Positions 1-9,265 are shown, counted from the first letter of the stretch. The stretch: DNA of 64,000 nucleotides from Brevundimonas sp. SL130 (GCF_026625805.1 NZ_CP113064.1:3264657-3328656), one strand, 5' to 3'. Notes: generated from the sequence alone by a model not told the origin. Numbers and translations: made by a program.

Positions 1-648
1 GTCCTGCCCCGTCAAGTGAAACATCATTCGGTCAATCCGATAGGCCGCCTCCGACACCTCCTCCAACATCAGGACATGGCCGGACAGATCGGGCTCTAGG
101 TCCGTGCCCAGCAACTGGTCGATGATGGTCAGGTTGAAGGCGACGGCCGGTCGAGGGTCGATCGCCAGCGACGGCTCGATCCAGTCCGTCCGCCCGGTCG
201 TCAGCCAGGCCAGGGCGCCTTTCGCCGTCGCATCGTCCCGCACCGAATCCGAGGCCATCGGCCCGTGCGCCAGATGTTCGAACCCAGCCTTGTACATCCC
301 CGCCAGCAGGCTGCCCGCGTCGGAATAGCCCAGATACCGCTTCTTGCGGGCCACGGCGTTCAGGCGCGGGATGACCGACTCAGCGATCCGGCAGGATCCA
401 TAGCCGCCGCGCGCGAACCAGATGGCGTCGATGCGGGGATCATTGGCGAACTCGACGAAGGCGTCGGCCCGCGCCCGGTCGTCGCCGGCGAAATGGCCGT
501 GTTTCAGGAAACAGGCGGGGTGAAACACCACCGCCACGTCCCCGTCAGGATGGTGCTGCGCCATCCAGGCCTCGACGGCCTCGGCCCGCGCCTTGGCGAA
601 GCGCGAACTGGCGCAGACCACGCCGATCTTGACTGTATTGCTGCTCAC
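1..648 (-). CDS. LD-carboxypeptidase (S66 family), 3' end beyond window
   Basis: This is a serine peptidase of the LdcA/MccF family, which trims the terminal D-alanine from murein tetrapeptides in the cytoplasm during peptidoglycan recycling. The start is GTG at 648; no ATG precedes the first conserved strand (KIGVVCASSR). The family motif RGGYGS is near residue 83 and GYSD near residue 115, whose Ser is the likely nucleophile. An acidic MLEEVSEA segment near residue 200 supplies the expected Glu. The catalytic His lies in the missing C-terminal part. It diverges from the Mpl-like gene at 719, and the two activities are consecutive in tripeptide recycling. The family is clear; the exact substrate is inferred. 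Confidence 0.85.
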   Translation of the reverse strand, partial: MSSNTVKIGVVCASSRFAKARAEAVEAWMAQHHPDGDVAVVFHPACFLKHGHFAGDDRARADAFVEFANDPRIDAIWFARGGYGSCRIAESVIPRLNAVARKKRYLGYSDAGSLLAGMYKAGFEHLAHGPMASDSVRDDATAKGALAWLTTGRTDWIEPSLAIDPRPAVAFNLTIIDQLLGTDLEPDLSGHVLMLEEVSEAAYRIDRMMFHLTGQD

Positions 649-718
649 GTCCGTCTTCTTCGTCGAATATTGCAATCCGCCTCTGGCGGATCGGCCCGAT
701 CCCCTGTTCTAAGGGGGC

Positions 719-2132
719 ATGAACCAAGACGCCTCCTATTTCTTCTGCGGCATCGGCGGGTCGGGCATGCTGCCCCTGGCCCTGATCGTCCAGGCCCAGG
801 GGCACCGTATCGAAGGCTCGGACCGGGCGCTGGACCAGGGGCGCACGCCCGAGAAGTTCGACTGGCTACGCGCCCACGGCGTGACCCTGCACCCTCAGGA
901 CGGATCGGGCGTAACCCGCGCCGCCCAGACCGTCGTCGCCACCGGCGCGATTGAAGAGACTGTGCCCGATATCGGCGCCGCCCGCCGCGTCGGGGCGACC
1001 ATCTTCACCCGCCCCCAGCTGCTGAGCCAGTTGTTCAACGCCGCCCCGACCTCGGTCGGCGTCGCGGGCACCAGCGGCAAGTCCACCATCACCGGCATGA
1101 TCGCCTGGATCCTGAACCAGACCGACCGCAACCCCACCGTCGTCAACGGCGCCGTGATGAAGAATTTCGCCGATGCCGACCACCCGTTCGCCAGCGCCCT
1201 GGTCGGAGGACCCGATCTGTTCGTGGCCGAGGTGGACGAGTCCGACGGCTCCATCGCCGGCTATGACCCCACCGTCGCCGTCGTCTCCAACATCTCGCTG
1301 GATCACAAGTCGATGGAGGAACTGCGCGACCTGTTCGGCGGCTTCACCGCCCGCGCGACCACCGCCGTGCTGAACCTCGACAATCCCGAAACGGCGGCCC
1401 TGGCCCAGACCCTGCCGGCCGACAAGACGATCACCTTCGCCCTGGGCGAGGAAAAGGCCGACCTGTCCGCCCATGACCTGGTCCCCCTGCCGACCGGCAT
1501 GAAGTTCCGCCTGATCGAGGGCTGGAGCGAATATGACGTCGTCCTGAACGTCCCCGGCGCCCACAATGTCGCCAATGCCCTGGCGGCGCTGGGTGCGACC
1601 CGGGCCCTGGGCGTGCCGACAGGCCAGGCGGTCAAGGCGCTGGAGACCTTCGCCGGCATCCGTCGCCGGATGGAGGTGGTCGGGACCGTCAACGACATCA
1701 CCGTCATCGACGACTTCGCCCATAACCCGGACAAGATCGCCGCCACGCTCAAAGACCCTGCACGCCTTCGACGGCCGTCTGCTGATCCTGTTCCAGCCCC
1801 ACGGCTTCGGCCCGCTGAAACTGATGAAGTCCGAATTCATCGACGGTTTCGCCGGCCTGATGCGCGAGACCGACGTCCTGCTGATGCCCGAGCCGGTCTA
1901 TTACGGCGGCACCACCGACCGCAGCGTCGGCTCCGAAGACATCGCCTCGGGCGTCCGCGCCGCCGGCCGCACCGCCGAGGCCCTGCCGACCCGCGCCGAC
2001 TGCGGCGACCGGATCGTCGAGATGGCGCAGCCGGGCGACCGGATCATCGTCATGGGCGCCCGCGACGACACCCTGTCCAGCTTCGCGGCGGAGCTGCTGG
2101 AACGGATAAGCTCACCCTCCCCTACCGACTGA
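719..2132 (+). pseudogene. mpl: Mpl/MurC-like Mur ligase, frameshifted
   Basis: This Mur ligase resembles Mpl, which joins recycled L-Ala-D-Glu-mDAP tripeptide to UDP-MurNAc. The N-terminal nucleotide fold (GIGGSGM near residue 12), P-loop GTSGKST near residue 121 and central VDESDGS segment are intact in the first frame. The reading then breaks in the run of three A at 1751-1753. Reading on from there in the next frame gives TLHAFDGRLLILFQPHGFGP and a full C-terminal domain ending at 2132. One extra A therefore separates two halves that together would make about 470 residues, a normal length. Either the gene is inactivated or this is a homopolymer sequencing error. The first frame runs on in-frame through the next gene, which is not a real fusion. 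Confidence 0.8.
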
Positions 2133-2140
2133 GGTCAAGA

Positions 2141-2614
2141 ATGCTCGTCTCCCTGCTTCTCGCCTTCACCCTTCAAACAGCGCCTCACGAAGAGCTTCGG
2201 TCTGATTTGACCGAATTGGGAGAACTCATCTCTGTCGGAACTCACTGTGACAGAGCTGGATATCCCGTCGACTTCGAACCCGCCCACCTTATGGAAGCTC
2301 GCCTCAAGGCGCGCGCCGCTGAAGCCGGCCTCTCGGAAGAGGAGGCCACGAACATCATGAACGACGGCTGGGCACGGCAGGACGCGCTTTTCCCGCCCAG
2401 GAACCTGCCCGAGGATTTCGACGACGACGACTTTCTGGCGAGTCTGAACGAAGCACAGAAAATATTTCCGCAAGTTTGTCGCCAACTCGCGACCGACCAC
2501 CCAGAGATGATCCAAGTCGCTGATGTCGATGAAGCCGACCGGGACTTGGTCGAGCGCTTCGATCTTTACCGTCAGGCAATCGCCCTGAAACGAGCACGCA
2601 CGGGGTCTCAGTAG
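2141..2614 (+). CDS. Hypothetical secreted protein, 157 aa
   Basis: I do not recognise this protein. It begins with a short hydrophobic stretch (MLVSLLLAFTLQTA) that looks like a signal peptide and continues as an acidic, helix-rich protein with many Glu, Asp and Ala residues and one DFDDDDF cluster. ATG at 2141 follows the Mur ligase stop by eight bases and has a weak GAGG upstream, so the two may be co-transcribed. Its GC content is visibly lower than that of its neighbours. Its 3' end overlaps by seven bases the end of the flavoreductase gene on the opposite strand. Confidence 0.6.
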   Translation: MLVSLLLAFTLQTAPHEELRSDLTELGELISVGTHCDRAGYPVDFEPAHLMEARLKARAAEAGLSEEEATNIMNDGWARQDALFPPRNLPEDFDDDDFLASLNEAQKIFPQVCRQLATDHPEMIQVADVDEADRDLVERFDLYRQAIALKRARTGSQ

Positions 2615-3969
2615 ACGTCCCGCCGATAGCGGCCGTCTTCGAGCAACTCCAGCACCTGTTCGGCGCCCAACGCCGCCTCCAGCGCCGCATGGACGCCCTG
2701 CGACATCCCCTCCAGACTGCCGCAGACATAGATGACCGCCCCGCGCGCCACCCAGGCGCGTAGTTCGTCGCTCGCCTCCGCCGTCAGATCCTGCACATAC
2801 CGCCCGTCGCCTTCGTCGCGCGAGAAGCACCGGTCCAGCCGCCGCAACACGCCCGACGTCAGCCACGCCTGTAACTCTTCATCGAAGAAGGCGTCGTGCG
2901 CCTGCGTCCGTTCGCCGAACAGCAACCAGGCCCCGCCGCCCGCCGCCGTCCGCGCCTTCAGATGCGCCCGCAATCCCGCGATCCCCGTGCCGTTGCCGAT
3001 CAGGATCATCGGCGTCTCGTCCGCCGGTCCATGGAAGCTGCGGTTCGGGCGTAGCCGCATGCCGATCTGGTCGCCGACCGCCAGATCCTGGGTCAACCAG
3101 CCCGAGGCCAGCCCCGGCGTTCCGTCGGGATGGCGCATCAGGCGGATCAGGCACTCGACCCGCCCGTCAGACGGCAGCGAGGCGATGGAATATTCCCGCG
3201 CGCCGGGCGTCGCCCCGTCCCGTTCGGGCAGGCCGACCTCGGCGATGTCCCCGGCCGCCCAATCGCCGAGGCGGCCGACCGGTTCGAACGCCAGATGATA
3301 GGCCGCTCCGCCCGGACTGCCCGGATTGACCAGGGTCCGCTCGACCAACCGCCAGGGATCGAAGGCGGCCGGAGCCCAGTCCGGCGCGGCGATACTGCCG
3401 GTGATCTGGTTCAACTGATGTTGCCAGCGACGGACGGCGCCGGCCTCGCCGTTATCGACCTCCACCACGTCGAACAGGGCTTCGGCGTCCGAGCGGCGCA
3501 ACCAGCCGTCCACCGCATGGCCGAAGCCGCAGAACTGATCATAGCTGCGGTCGCCGAGGGCCAGCAGTCCGAACCTAAGCCCCTTCAGGTCCGCCGCCTC
3601 ACCCATCAGTTTGCGAACAAACCGGGCCGCAGTGTCGGGCGGGTCGCCCTCGCCGGTCGTCGATACGATCAGCAGGGCCCGCGACGCCGCCTTCAAGGCC
3701 GCAAGATCCAGATCAGCGAAGGACAGGACCCGCGCCCCGACCCCGCCGTCCTGCAAGGCCTTGGCCGTCATCCAGGCCAGCTCCTCGGCGAATCCCGTCT
3801 GGCTGGCGAAGGCGACCAGCACCGCCTCGCCCGGCCCGGCCATCGCCGCCGACCGTGCGCGCGCGGCCGCCTTGGCCCGGCGCTCGCGCCAGACGACGAG
3901 ACCCGTCAGGACCAGCCACAGGGCTGCCGTCCCGGCGGCCCAAAACCAACGCACGGGATCGCCTGTCAC
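2608..3969 (-). CDS. Membrane-anchored flavodoxin/ferredoxin-NADP reductase-type flavoprotein
   Basis: The 453-residue protein is built like the flavoprotein of sulfite reductase or cytochrome P450 reductase. One N-terminal membrane helix (residues 8-28) is followed by a flavodoxin-like FMN domain (SQTGFAEE near 56, STTGEGDPPD near 103, LGDRSYDQF near 140). The FAD-binding strand REYSIASLP is near 260, and the NADPH-binding parts are GNGTGIAGL near 325 and YVCGSLEGM near 420. It is the last gene of a minus-strand operon that begins with a TonB receptor and overlaps apbE by four bases (ATGA). It probably passes electrons from cytosolic NADPH to the membrane for ferric-siderophore reduction; that role is inferred from context. 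Confidence 0.82.
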   Translation of the reverse strand: MTGDPVRWFWAAGTAALWLVLTGLVVWRERRAKAAARARSAAMAGPGEAVLVAFASQTGFAEELAWMTAKALQDGGVGARVLSFADLDLAALKAASRALLIVSTTGEGDPPDTAARFVRKLMGEAADLKGLRFGLLALGDRSYDQFCGFGHAVDGWLRRSDAEALFDVVEVDNGEAGAVRRWQHQLNQITGSIAAPDWAPAAFDPWRLVERTLVNPGSPGGAAYHLAFEPVGRLGDWAAGDIAEVGLPERDGATPGAREYSIASLPSDGRVECLIRLMRHPDGTPGLASGWLTQDLAVGDQIGMRLRPNRSFHGPADETPMILIGNGTGIAGLRAHLKARTAAGGGAWLLFGERTQAHDAFFDEELQAWLTSGVLRRLDRCFSRDEGDGRYVQDLTAEASDELRAWVARGAVIYVCGSLEGMSQGVHAALEAALGAEQVLELLEDGRYRRDVY

Positions 3970-5060
3970 CAGGGCTCTTCCATCATGGCGGCCAGGGCGG
4001 GCGTCATCCGTTCGACCGGCCCGCGCGGCGTCCGCTCCACGAACAGGGCCGCCAGACCGATCGCCTCGGCATGTTCAGGCCCGTCGAACGGCCCCATGAC
4101 CGTCAAGGCCGTGGCGTAGGCGTCCGCCTTCATCGCCGACGGGTGCAGCACCGTCACCGAGGCCACGGCGTTGGTCACCGGCCGGCCGGTCGAACCGTCG
4201 ATCGTATGCGGATAGACCCGTCCATTGTGTTCGAAAGCGCGGCGATAGTCGCCGCTGGTCGCCATGGCCATGTCGTACAGGGCGGCCACGGTGCGCGGCT
4301 CGGTCGAGCCCTCGACCCGCTCGATCTCGACCCACCACGGCTGGGCGTCCGGCTTGACGCCGCACCCCTTCAGCTCGCCCCCGATCTCGACCAGGTGCGA
4401 GGTCGCCCCGATGGCCGTCAGCCGGTCCGAGACCCGGTCCACCGCATGGCCCTTGGCGATGCCCGAGAAATCCAGCTTCATCCCGCCCATCTGCATCAGG
4501 CCCCGCGCCTCGCGGTTCATCCTCAGCCGACGCCAGCCCGACACCGCCAGCGCGGCCTCAACCTCTTCGTCCTCAGGAACCGGCAGCAGGGCGGAACGCG
4601 GCCCCGGCGGGCCGAAGCCCCACAGGTCGACCAGGGCGCCCAGGGTCGGATCGACCGCGCCATTGGTCTCGTCCCCCAGATCCATGGCGGCGTCCAGCAG
4701 GCCCCAGAAGGGCTCCGATACCGACCACATCCCTTCCGGCGCGGCGTTGAATCGACTGATCTCGCTGTTCGGCTCCCAGGGGCTGAAGGCCGCGATCACG
4801 GCCGCCAGCTCCTGTTCGATCGCCGCCCGCGCCTCGACCGGCCCCAGCAGGGGCGGGCCGATCAGGCGCACGCTCCAGGTCGTGCCCATGGTTTCGCCTT
4901 CCAGCGACAGAACCACGTCGCTGGGCGGACGGGGCGGAACCCCGTCCATGGGCGGAATCAGAACCCGATTGTCAGCGCGGTCGGCGAGCGGAACCTGCTC
5001 GCCGACGACGACTGTGGGCGGGGCGGCGCGGGATCCGCGCGAGAAGGGGCTGTCAGACAT
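3966..5060 (-). CDS. apbE: FAD:protein FMN transferase (ApbE family)
   Basis: ApbE attaches FMN covalently to a threonine of target flavoproteins. Visible signatures are MGTTWSV near residue 57, DFSGIAKGHAVD near 198, SGDYRR near 270, HTIDGSTGRPV near 285 and DAYATALTVMG near 315. At 364 residues it is a normal length, but the first 50 residues are polar and proline-rich, with neither a signal peptide nor a lipobox, unlike many ApbE proteins. A cytoplasmic location or a later start is possible. It sits between DUF4198 and the flavoreductase gene. In the same gene set elsewhere, ApbE is thought to flavinylate a PepSY-type or extracytoplasmic partner. Confidence 0.88.
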   Translation of the reverse strand: MSDSPFSRGSRAAPPTVVVGEQVPLADRADNRVLIPPMDGVPPRPPSDVVLSLEGETMGTTWSVRLIGPPLLGPVEARAAIEQELAAVIAAFSPWEPNSEISRFNAAPEGMWSVSEPFWGLLDAAMDLGDETNGAVDPTLGALVDLWGFGPPGPRSALLPVPEDEEVEAALAVSGWRRLRMNREARGLMQMGGMKLDFSGIAKGHAVDRVSDRLTAIGATSHLVEIGGELKGCGVKPDAQPWWVEIERVEGSTEPRTVAALYDMAMATSGDYRRAFEHNGRVYPHTIDGSTGRPVTNAVASVTVLHPSAMKADAYATALTVMGPFDGPEHAEAIGLAALFVERTPRGPVERMTPALAAMMEEPW

Positions 5061-5069
5061 GCCCGTGGC

Positions 5070-5870
5070 TTAGGGCAGGACTTCCATCACCGCCACATAG
5101 CTGGCGTTCGAACCCAGGGTCTCGCCCTGCGCCGGCGCACGAACCGAGGCGTTCAGCCAGTACATGCCGGCTTCGGGCCAGGTCACGGTGAAGGCGCCGT
5201 CGGCGCCGGTCTTGACCGTCATTTCCTCGGGATTGTCGCGATAGCGCACGCCGCCGCGCGCGATTGTGACCTCCAGATCGGCGGCCGGTTGCCCGTCCTT
5301 GACCAGTTTGAAGGTCGCGGCTTCGCCGGCGGCCAGGTCGTTGGGATGGGTCACGGGAACCAGTTCCAGCCCCTCGCCCGTCGGCTTGAAGACGCCGTCG
5401 GTGGCGTTGTTCAGGGTGACGAAGGTCTCGATCCGGCTGGCGGTGCGGGTCGCCTGGACCTCGGTCGCGCCTGCCGGCAGGGCCGCAGGAAACTCGGCCG
5501 CGGTTCCGCGCCAGCGCTTCTGTTCCCCGTTCAGCTTGTAGCTGGCCATGACGCCGCCCATGACATTGGCGACCTTGTAGGTGCCGTTCTGCGTCAGGTG
5601 GACGTCGAAGGTGGTGCGGTACTGGCCCTGCATCAGATGTTCGGGCTGAACGGCCGATCCGTCCGGCGCCGTCACCACCAGGCCGTTCATCCGCATGGCG
5701 GCGTGATCGGGGATGAAGACCCCGTTCGACATGCCGGCGTCGAACCCGACCCAGGCGTCATTGCCCGACAGGCTGGTCGAGGTGGGAGACATCCAGGCGC
5801 GGTGGGCCTGGGCGGCCATGGGCGCAGCCAGGGCGGCGGCGAAAGCCAGAAGCGTGATCGTCTTTTTCAT
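5070..5870 (-). CDS. DUF4198 domain periplasmic protein
   Basis: The 266-residue exported protein has a clean signal peptide (basic MKKT, hydrophobic core, AQA cleavage site near residue 22). The mature part starts HRAWM and has the beta-rich pattern of the DUF4198 family, whose members occur in nickel and iron transport clusters and may bind metal or act as a periplasmic accessory. The mature N-terminal His and several conserved Asp residues would suit metal binding. It lies 11 bases downstream of the DUF2271 gene in the iron-reduction operon. Its biochemical function is not established. Confidence 0.8.
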   Translation of the reverse strand: MKKTITLLAFAAALAAPMAAQAHRAWMSPTSTSLSGNDAWVGFDAGMSNGVFIPDHAAMRMNGLVVTAPDGSAVQPEHLMQGQYRTTFDVHLTQNGTYKVANVMGGVMASYKLNGEQKRWRGTAAEFPAALPAGATEVQATRTASRIETFVTLNNATDGVFKPTGEGLELVPVTHPNDLAAGEAATFKLVKDGQPAADLEVTIARGGVRYRDNPEEMTVKTGADGAFTVTWPEAGMYWLNASVRAPAQGETLGSNASYVAVMEVLP

Positions 5871-5881
5871 GGGTCTGTTCC

Positions 5882-6397
5882 TCAGCGAGAGACGGAGACG
5901 CTCACGGCGCCCAGTTCGGTGGATCCGGAAGCATTGGCGGTGTTGGCGCCGCCCCAGCGGAAGGGCACGCGCACGACTTCGCGTCCGCCCAGCTCACGCG
6001 CCGCCTCGACGACGATCGTGTACTGGCCGGGTTGAAGGCCGCGCAGGCGGGCGGCGGGGACGGTGATGGTCTGGCGACCCGGCGCGCGGGTGGCGCCGGA
6101 GACGCCGTCGGCCGGCAGGCTCATGGCCCGGCCGCCCTTGCGCCACCAGGTGCGCAGATCCTTCAGCCAGTCCTTGCCGTCGCCCTCGTTGTTGCGGGTC
6201 TGCTGGTACCAGACCGCCAGGGTCTGGACCGCCGTCTGATCCGGCCGCTCGATCCACACCGCCACATAGGGGCGGTGATAGGAGGCGGTGTTCAGCCGCG
6301 GCACATCGACGGTGACCGACAGATCCGCAGCCAGAGCCGGCGCGGCGGCGGCCAGGGAAAGCCCGGCCGTAGTGATGACGATGGGAAGCAGGCGCAT
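5882..6397 (-). CDS. DUF2271 domain periplasmic protein
   Basis: The chosen ATG at 6397 gives a 171-residue protein with a typical signal peptide (MRLLPIVITTAGLSLAAAAP, cleavage after ALAA). A longer reading from 6688 would overlap the PepSY gene and is rejected. The mature part contains YVAVWIERPDQ, WYQQTRNNEGDGKDWLKDLRTWW and VPFRWGG, the hallmarks of DUF2271. This family is almost always encoded with PepSY and ApbE proteins. The Trp-rich segment ending in TWW is characteristic. It could be the extracytoplasmic substrate or chaperone of the electron-transfer module, but no activity is proven. Confidence 0.82.
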   Translation of the reverse strand: MRLLPIVITTAGLSLAAAAPALAADLSVTVDVPRLNTASYHRPYVAVWIERPDQTAVQTLAVWYQQTRNNEGDGKDWLKDLRTWWRKGGRAMSLPADGVSGATRAPGRQTITVPAARLRGLQPGQYTIVVEAARELGGREVVRVPFRWGGANTANASGSTELGAVSVSVSR

Positions 6398-6417
6398 CCG
6401 GAACACTCTCACGAAGC

Positions 6418-7164
6418 TCAATGAATAAAGATCAGGGCGATGACGACGGGGATAAGCAGACCCAGGGCCGCCAGCGGCCAGGTGGACGGCCGCCCCTTGG
6501 CGTGCAGCCACATCAGGCCCAGCCCCGTCAGGGCGAAGATAACGCAGGCCACGGCGAAGACGTCGATGAACCAGAACCACACCGCCCCGGCGTTGCGGCC
6601 CTTGTGCAGGTCGTTGAGGTAGGCGATCCACCCCCGCGTCGTCTTCTCGTGCAGAACATCTCCCGTTGAACGGTCGATGGTCACCCATCCGTCGCCGCCC
6701 GGCGTGGGCAAGGCGACATAGATTTCCTCCGCCGTCGTCTCGGTAGGTTTGCCGGCGATCTCGGCCTTCAGGGCCTGGGCCGACCAGCGGGCGACGGCGT
6801 CAGGAACCGGGTCCGTCGTCTCCTCGGGGAAGTCGGCCAATCGCGCCAACAGGGGCGCCGGCAGGGCGGCCGTCTGTTCGACCGTCACCGGATCGGCCGG
6901 GATCGACGCCGCGTGGTTCAGGGTGATGCCGGTCGCCGCGAACAGGACCATGCCCACCAGGCTCAGCGCCGCCGAAATCCAGTGCCAGGAATGAAGCTGT
7001 TTCAGCCAGAAGGACCGCGCGCCGTTCAGCGCCGCCTTCGGCTTTGCGCCCCCCTTTGCAGCGGGCTCGACAGGCTGTTGTGCGGCGAGTTCGGTCACGC
7101 TGTGGCTGTGCCACTGTTGCGAACCGTTTTCAATAGCATCCAGCGGACGAAATCGCCGCACCAA
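6418..7164 (-). CDS. PepSY-associated transmembrane protein
   Basis: This membrane protein of the PepSY_TM group (PiuB-like) is about 248 residues. A first membrane helix starts near residue 57 with SWHWISAALSLVG and ends GITLNHA. A PepSY-like periplasmic domain follows, including WVTIDRSTGDV and the motif LNDLHKGR. Two more helices close the protein. The His residues in LHSWHW, LNHA and LHKGR are candidate haem or metal ligands. The first possible starts are TTG 7164 and GTG 7161, directly after the receptor stop; GTG at VTELAAQQ is also possible. The protein probably conducts electrons across the inner membrane to reduce ferric iron. Confidence 0.82.
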   Translation of the reverse strand: MVRRFRPLDAIENGSQQWHSHSVTELAAQQPVEPAAKGGAKPKAALNGARSFWLKQLHSWHWISAALSLVGMVLFAATGITLNHAASIPADPVTVEQTAALPAPLLARLADFPEETTDPVPDAVARWSAQALKAEIAGKPTETTAEEIYVALPTPGGDGWVTIDRSTGDVLHEKTTRGWIAYLNDLHKGRNAGAVWFWFIDVFAVACVIFALTGLGLMWLHAKGRPSTWPLAALGLLIPVVIALIFIH

Positions 7165-7167
7165 TGT

Positions 7168-9234
7168 TCAGTAGCTGAACCTCATGCCGGCCCGCAGTGT
7201 ACGCGGCGGGGCGTAGCCGGCCACGTCGGTCCCGGTCATAGACACCTCCACCGCCTCGTCGAAGGCGTTGTCCAGGGCGGCCCAGACCATGACGCCTTCG
7301 CGCGCCGCCCATTCCGCACGGGCGTCCAGGGTTACGGCGGCGTCCAGCGTGCGACTGTTCAGGTCATCGTCGAACCGCGCCGATTCATAGCGCGCGGCCA
7401 GACCCAGGGTCAGCCGCTGCGTCGCCCGCCAGTCCAGACCCGCAGTCACGCTCCATTCCGGCGCCTGGGCCGGACGCAGGCCGGTCAGCTGCGACGCCGC
7501 CGTCCCGCCGTCCACCTCAGCGTCCGTCCAGGACAGGACGGCGTTCAGCGACAGGGCTTCGCTCGCCTGGACCGAGCCATTCAGCTCGACGCCCCAGGCC
7601 GCGATGGTCCCGGCGTTCTGGCGCTGGCGCAACACGCCCCCGGCCGGCACGAAGCCGGCGCGGGGGAAGGTCCCCGGCCCCTCGCCGATCGTCACATTGA
7701 CGATGGCGTCCTCGATCTCGTTCCAGAAGACCGTCGCCCCCCAGGCGGTCCCGTCCCGGTCGTAGGCCAGGCCCGTCTCGATCCCGCGCAGAGTCTCGGG
7801 CTCCAGCGCCGAATTGGCCTCGGTGACGTCGTTGCCGACGCGGAACGGCCGGTGCAGTTCGTTCAGCGTCGCCGGCCGGAAGCCGGAATAGGCCGCCGCC
7901 CGCCAGGCGTAGCCGGCGCCCAGCAGATTGCTCAGATCCCGCCGCGCCGCCAACCGGGCGCTGAACACCTCGCCCGACCGGTCCTCGGCCGTCTCGTCCA
8001 GGATCGGCGCGCCGGTCGCCAGGGTGTATTCGTAGCGGAAGCCCGCCTCGTTCTTCCAATGGTCGTAACGCAGCCCGCCGGCGACCAGCCAGTCCCCGCC
8101 GGTCCAAGACCCGTCCACATAACCGCCGGCCACCGACGTCTCGCCGCCCGCGCGCCGTCCCCGGGCGAAGCCCGCGCCGGTCGGATTGCTGAACAACTCG
8201 TTGGTCTCGCCCTCGTTGAACCGGGCGTCGGCGCCGACCTCCCATTCCAGTCGCCCGCCGGCCATCTCGGACACGCGGCGGCGCAGGGCGGCGTTCAGCC
8301 CCCAGCCGGTCGCCGGAGTCCTGTACTGATCATTGGCCGGGGTCGTGGTCGACCGATCCGCCGCCACCGAGGCCGAACTGTTGGCCAGATTGCTCTCTAT
8401 CCGCCAGGCCTGCAGCCGCCAGCCATAGCCATCGACGGGCGGGGCCTTGGCCGCCGTGGCGCTCAGACTGTGGCCGCTGGCGTTGGACCGGGTGTTCAGC
8501 AGGCCGGACCCGCGATCCTCCTCCCAGGTCGCCGTCCGCAGCGACAGGTTGGCCCCCTCGAGGTTGAGCCCGTCCAGAGGCGCATCGACCCGCAGGGCGG
8601 CGCTGCGGCTGTCCAGATCCAGCGGCGTATCCGCCGCCCCGGCCGCCGATCCACGCACCGGCGTATAGCCGTCGCTGGTCTCGTACAGGCCTGACAGGGT
8701 AACGCCGACCGGCCCCAGCATCGTCGATCCCGACCCCGCCGCCCGCGCCCCGCCGCGCTCGCCGACCGACAGGTCCAGCACGCCGCCGCCGTCCCGTTCC
8801 GTCAGGCCGATAGTCCCGGTCAGGGCCCCGGCGCCGTATGGCCCCGCCCCGGCGCCGCGCACCACATCCACCCGCTCCAACGACTCCGGCGCAACCTGGG
8901 ACCAGATCACCCAGCCCCCGAACGGATCATTCAGCGGAACCCCGTCCAGCGTGACCAGGGTCCGCCCCGCGCCCGACGGCGCGATGGCGCGCAGCGAAAT
9001 CCCCTGGGTCGTCGGATTGGCGGCCAGACTGGACGTCCGCCGGAACAGGGACACCGCCGGCACGGTCCGCAAGGCCTCGTCCAGCCGGGTCGAACGCTCC
9101 AGCACGGCCTGATCCAGCCGCACCACCGAAAAGGCGGCGTCAGCAGCGGCGGGCGGAAGACGGGCGGCCGTCACCGTGATTTCGGACAATTGGGCGGGCG
9201 GTGCGGGGGGCGTGTCTTGGAACATTCCGGACAC
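7168..9234 (-). CDS. TonB-dependent outer membrane receptor, first gene of the iron-reduction operon
   Basis: The 688-residue protein has a plug domain (EITVTAARLP as TonB box region, TLDGVPLNDPFGGW, VRGAGAGPYGAGALTGTIGL) and a 22-strand-type beta barrel ending in AGMRFSY with the usual C-terminal aromatic residue. It should import a ferric chelate or similar ligand, given its downstream reductase genes. The frame opens with GTG at 9234 (ATG at 9225 is an alternative). A stop lies upstream, so no signal peptide is encoded in frame. The mature N-terminus seems to begin directly with a Pro-rich linker, which is odd for an outer membrane protein. Confidence 0.85.
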   Translation of the reverse strand: MSGMFQDTPPAPPAQLSEITVTAARLPPAAADAAFSVVRLDQAVLERSTRLDEALRTVPAVSLFRRTSSLAANPTTQGISLRAIAPSGAGRTLVTLDGVPLNDPFGGWVIWSQVAPESLERVDVVRGAGAGPYGAGALTGTIGLTERDGGGVLDLSVGERGGARAAGSGSTMLGPVGVTLSGLYETSDGYTPVRGSAAGAADTPLDLDSRSAALRVDAPLDGLNLEGANLSLRTATWEEDRGSGLLNTRSNASGHSLSATAAKAPPVDGYGWRLQAWRIESNLANSSASVAADRSTTTPANDQYRTPATGWGLNAALRRRVSEMAGGRLEWEVGADARFNEGETNELFSNPTGAGFARGRRAGGETSVAGGYVDGSWTGGDWLVAGGLRYDHWKNEAGFRYEYTLATGAPILDETAEDRSGEVFSARLAARRDLSNLLGAGYAWRAAAYSGFRPATLNELHRPFRVGNDVTEANSALEPETLRGIETGLAYDRDGTAWGATVFWNEIEDAIVNVTIGEGPGTFPRAGFVPAGGVLRQRQNAGTIAAWGVELNGSVQASEALSLNAVLSWTDAEVDGGTAASQLTGLRPAQAPEWSVTAGLDWRATQRLTLGLAARYESARFDDDLNSRTLDAAVTLDARAEWAAREGVMVWAALDNAFDEAVEVSMTGTDVAGYAPPRTLRAGMRFSY

Positions 9235-9265
9235 AATAGACCAGCTTCGCCCTGGTTCACCCCTG

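Noticed and set aside
719-2614. A single 631-residue protein fusing a Mur ligase to a secreted protein
   Set aside because: The frame between about 1755 and 2140 is out of register with the Mur ligase and gives an Arg/Pro-rich, non-family sequence. The continuation at 2141 is a separate gene with its own signal peptide.
3855-6035. Long plus-strand frame of 726 residues opposite the iron operon
   Set aside because: It is antisense to ApbE and DUF4198 genes with clear families, and its composition (His, Arg, Gly, Gln rich) is typical of GC-driven open frames. The same applies to 58392-61097, 6913-8694, 10888-12447, 46216-47613 and 48733-50262.
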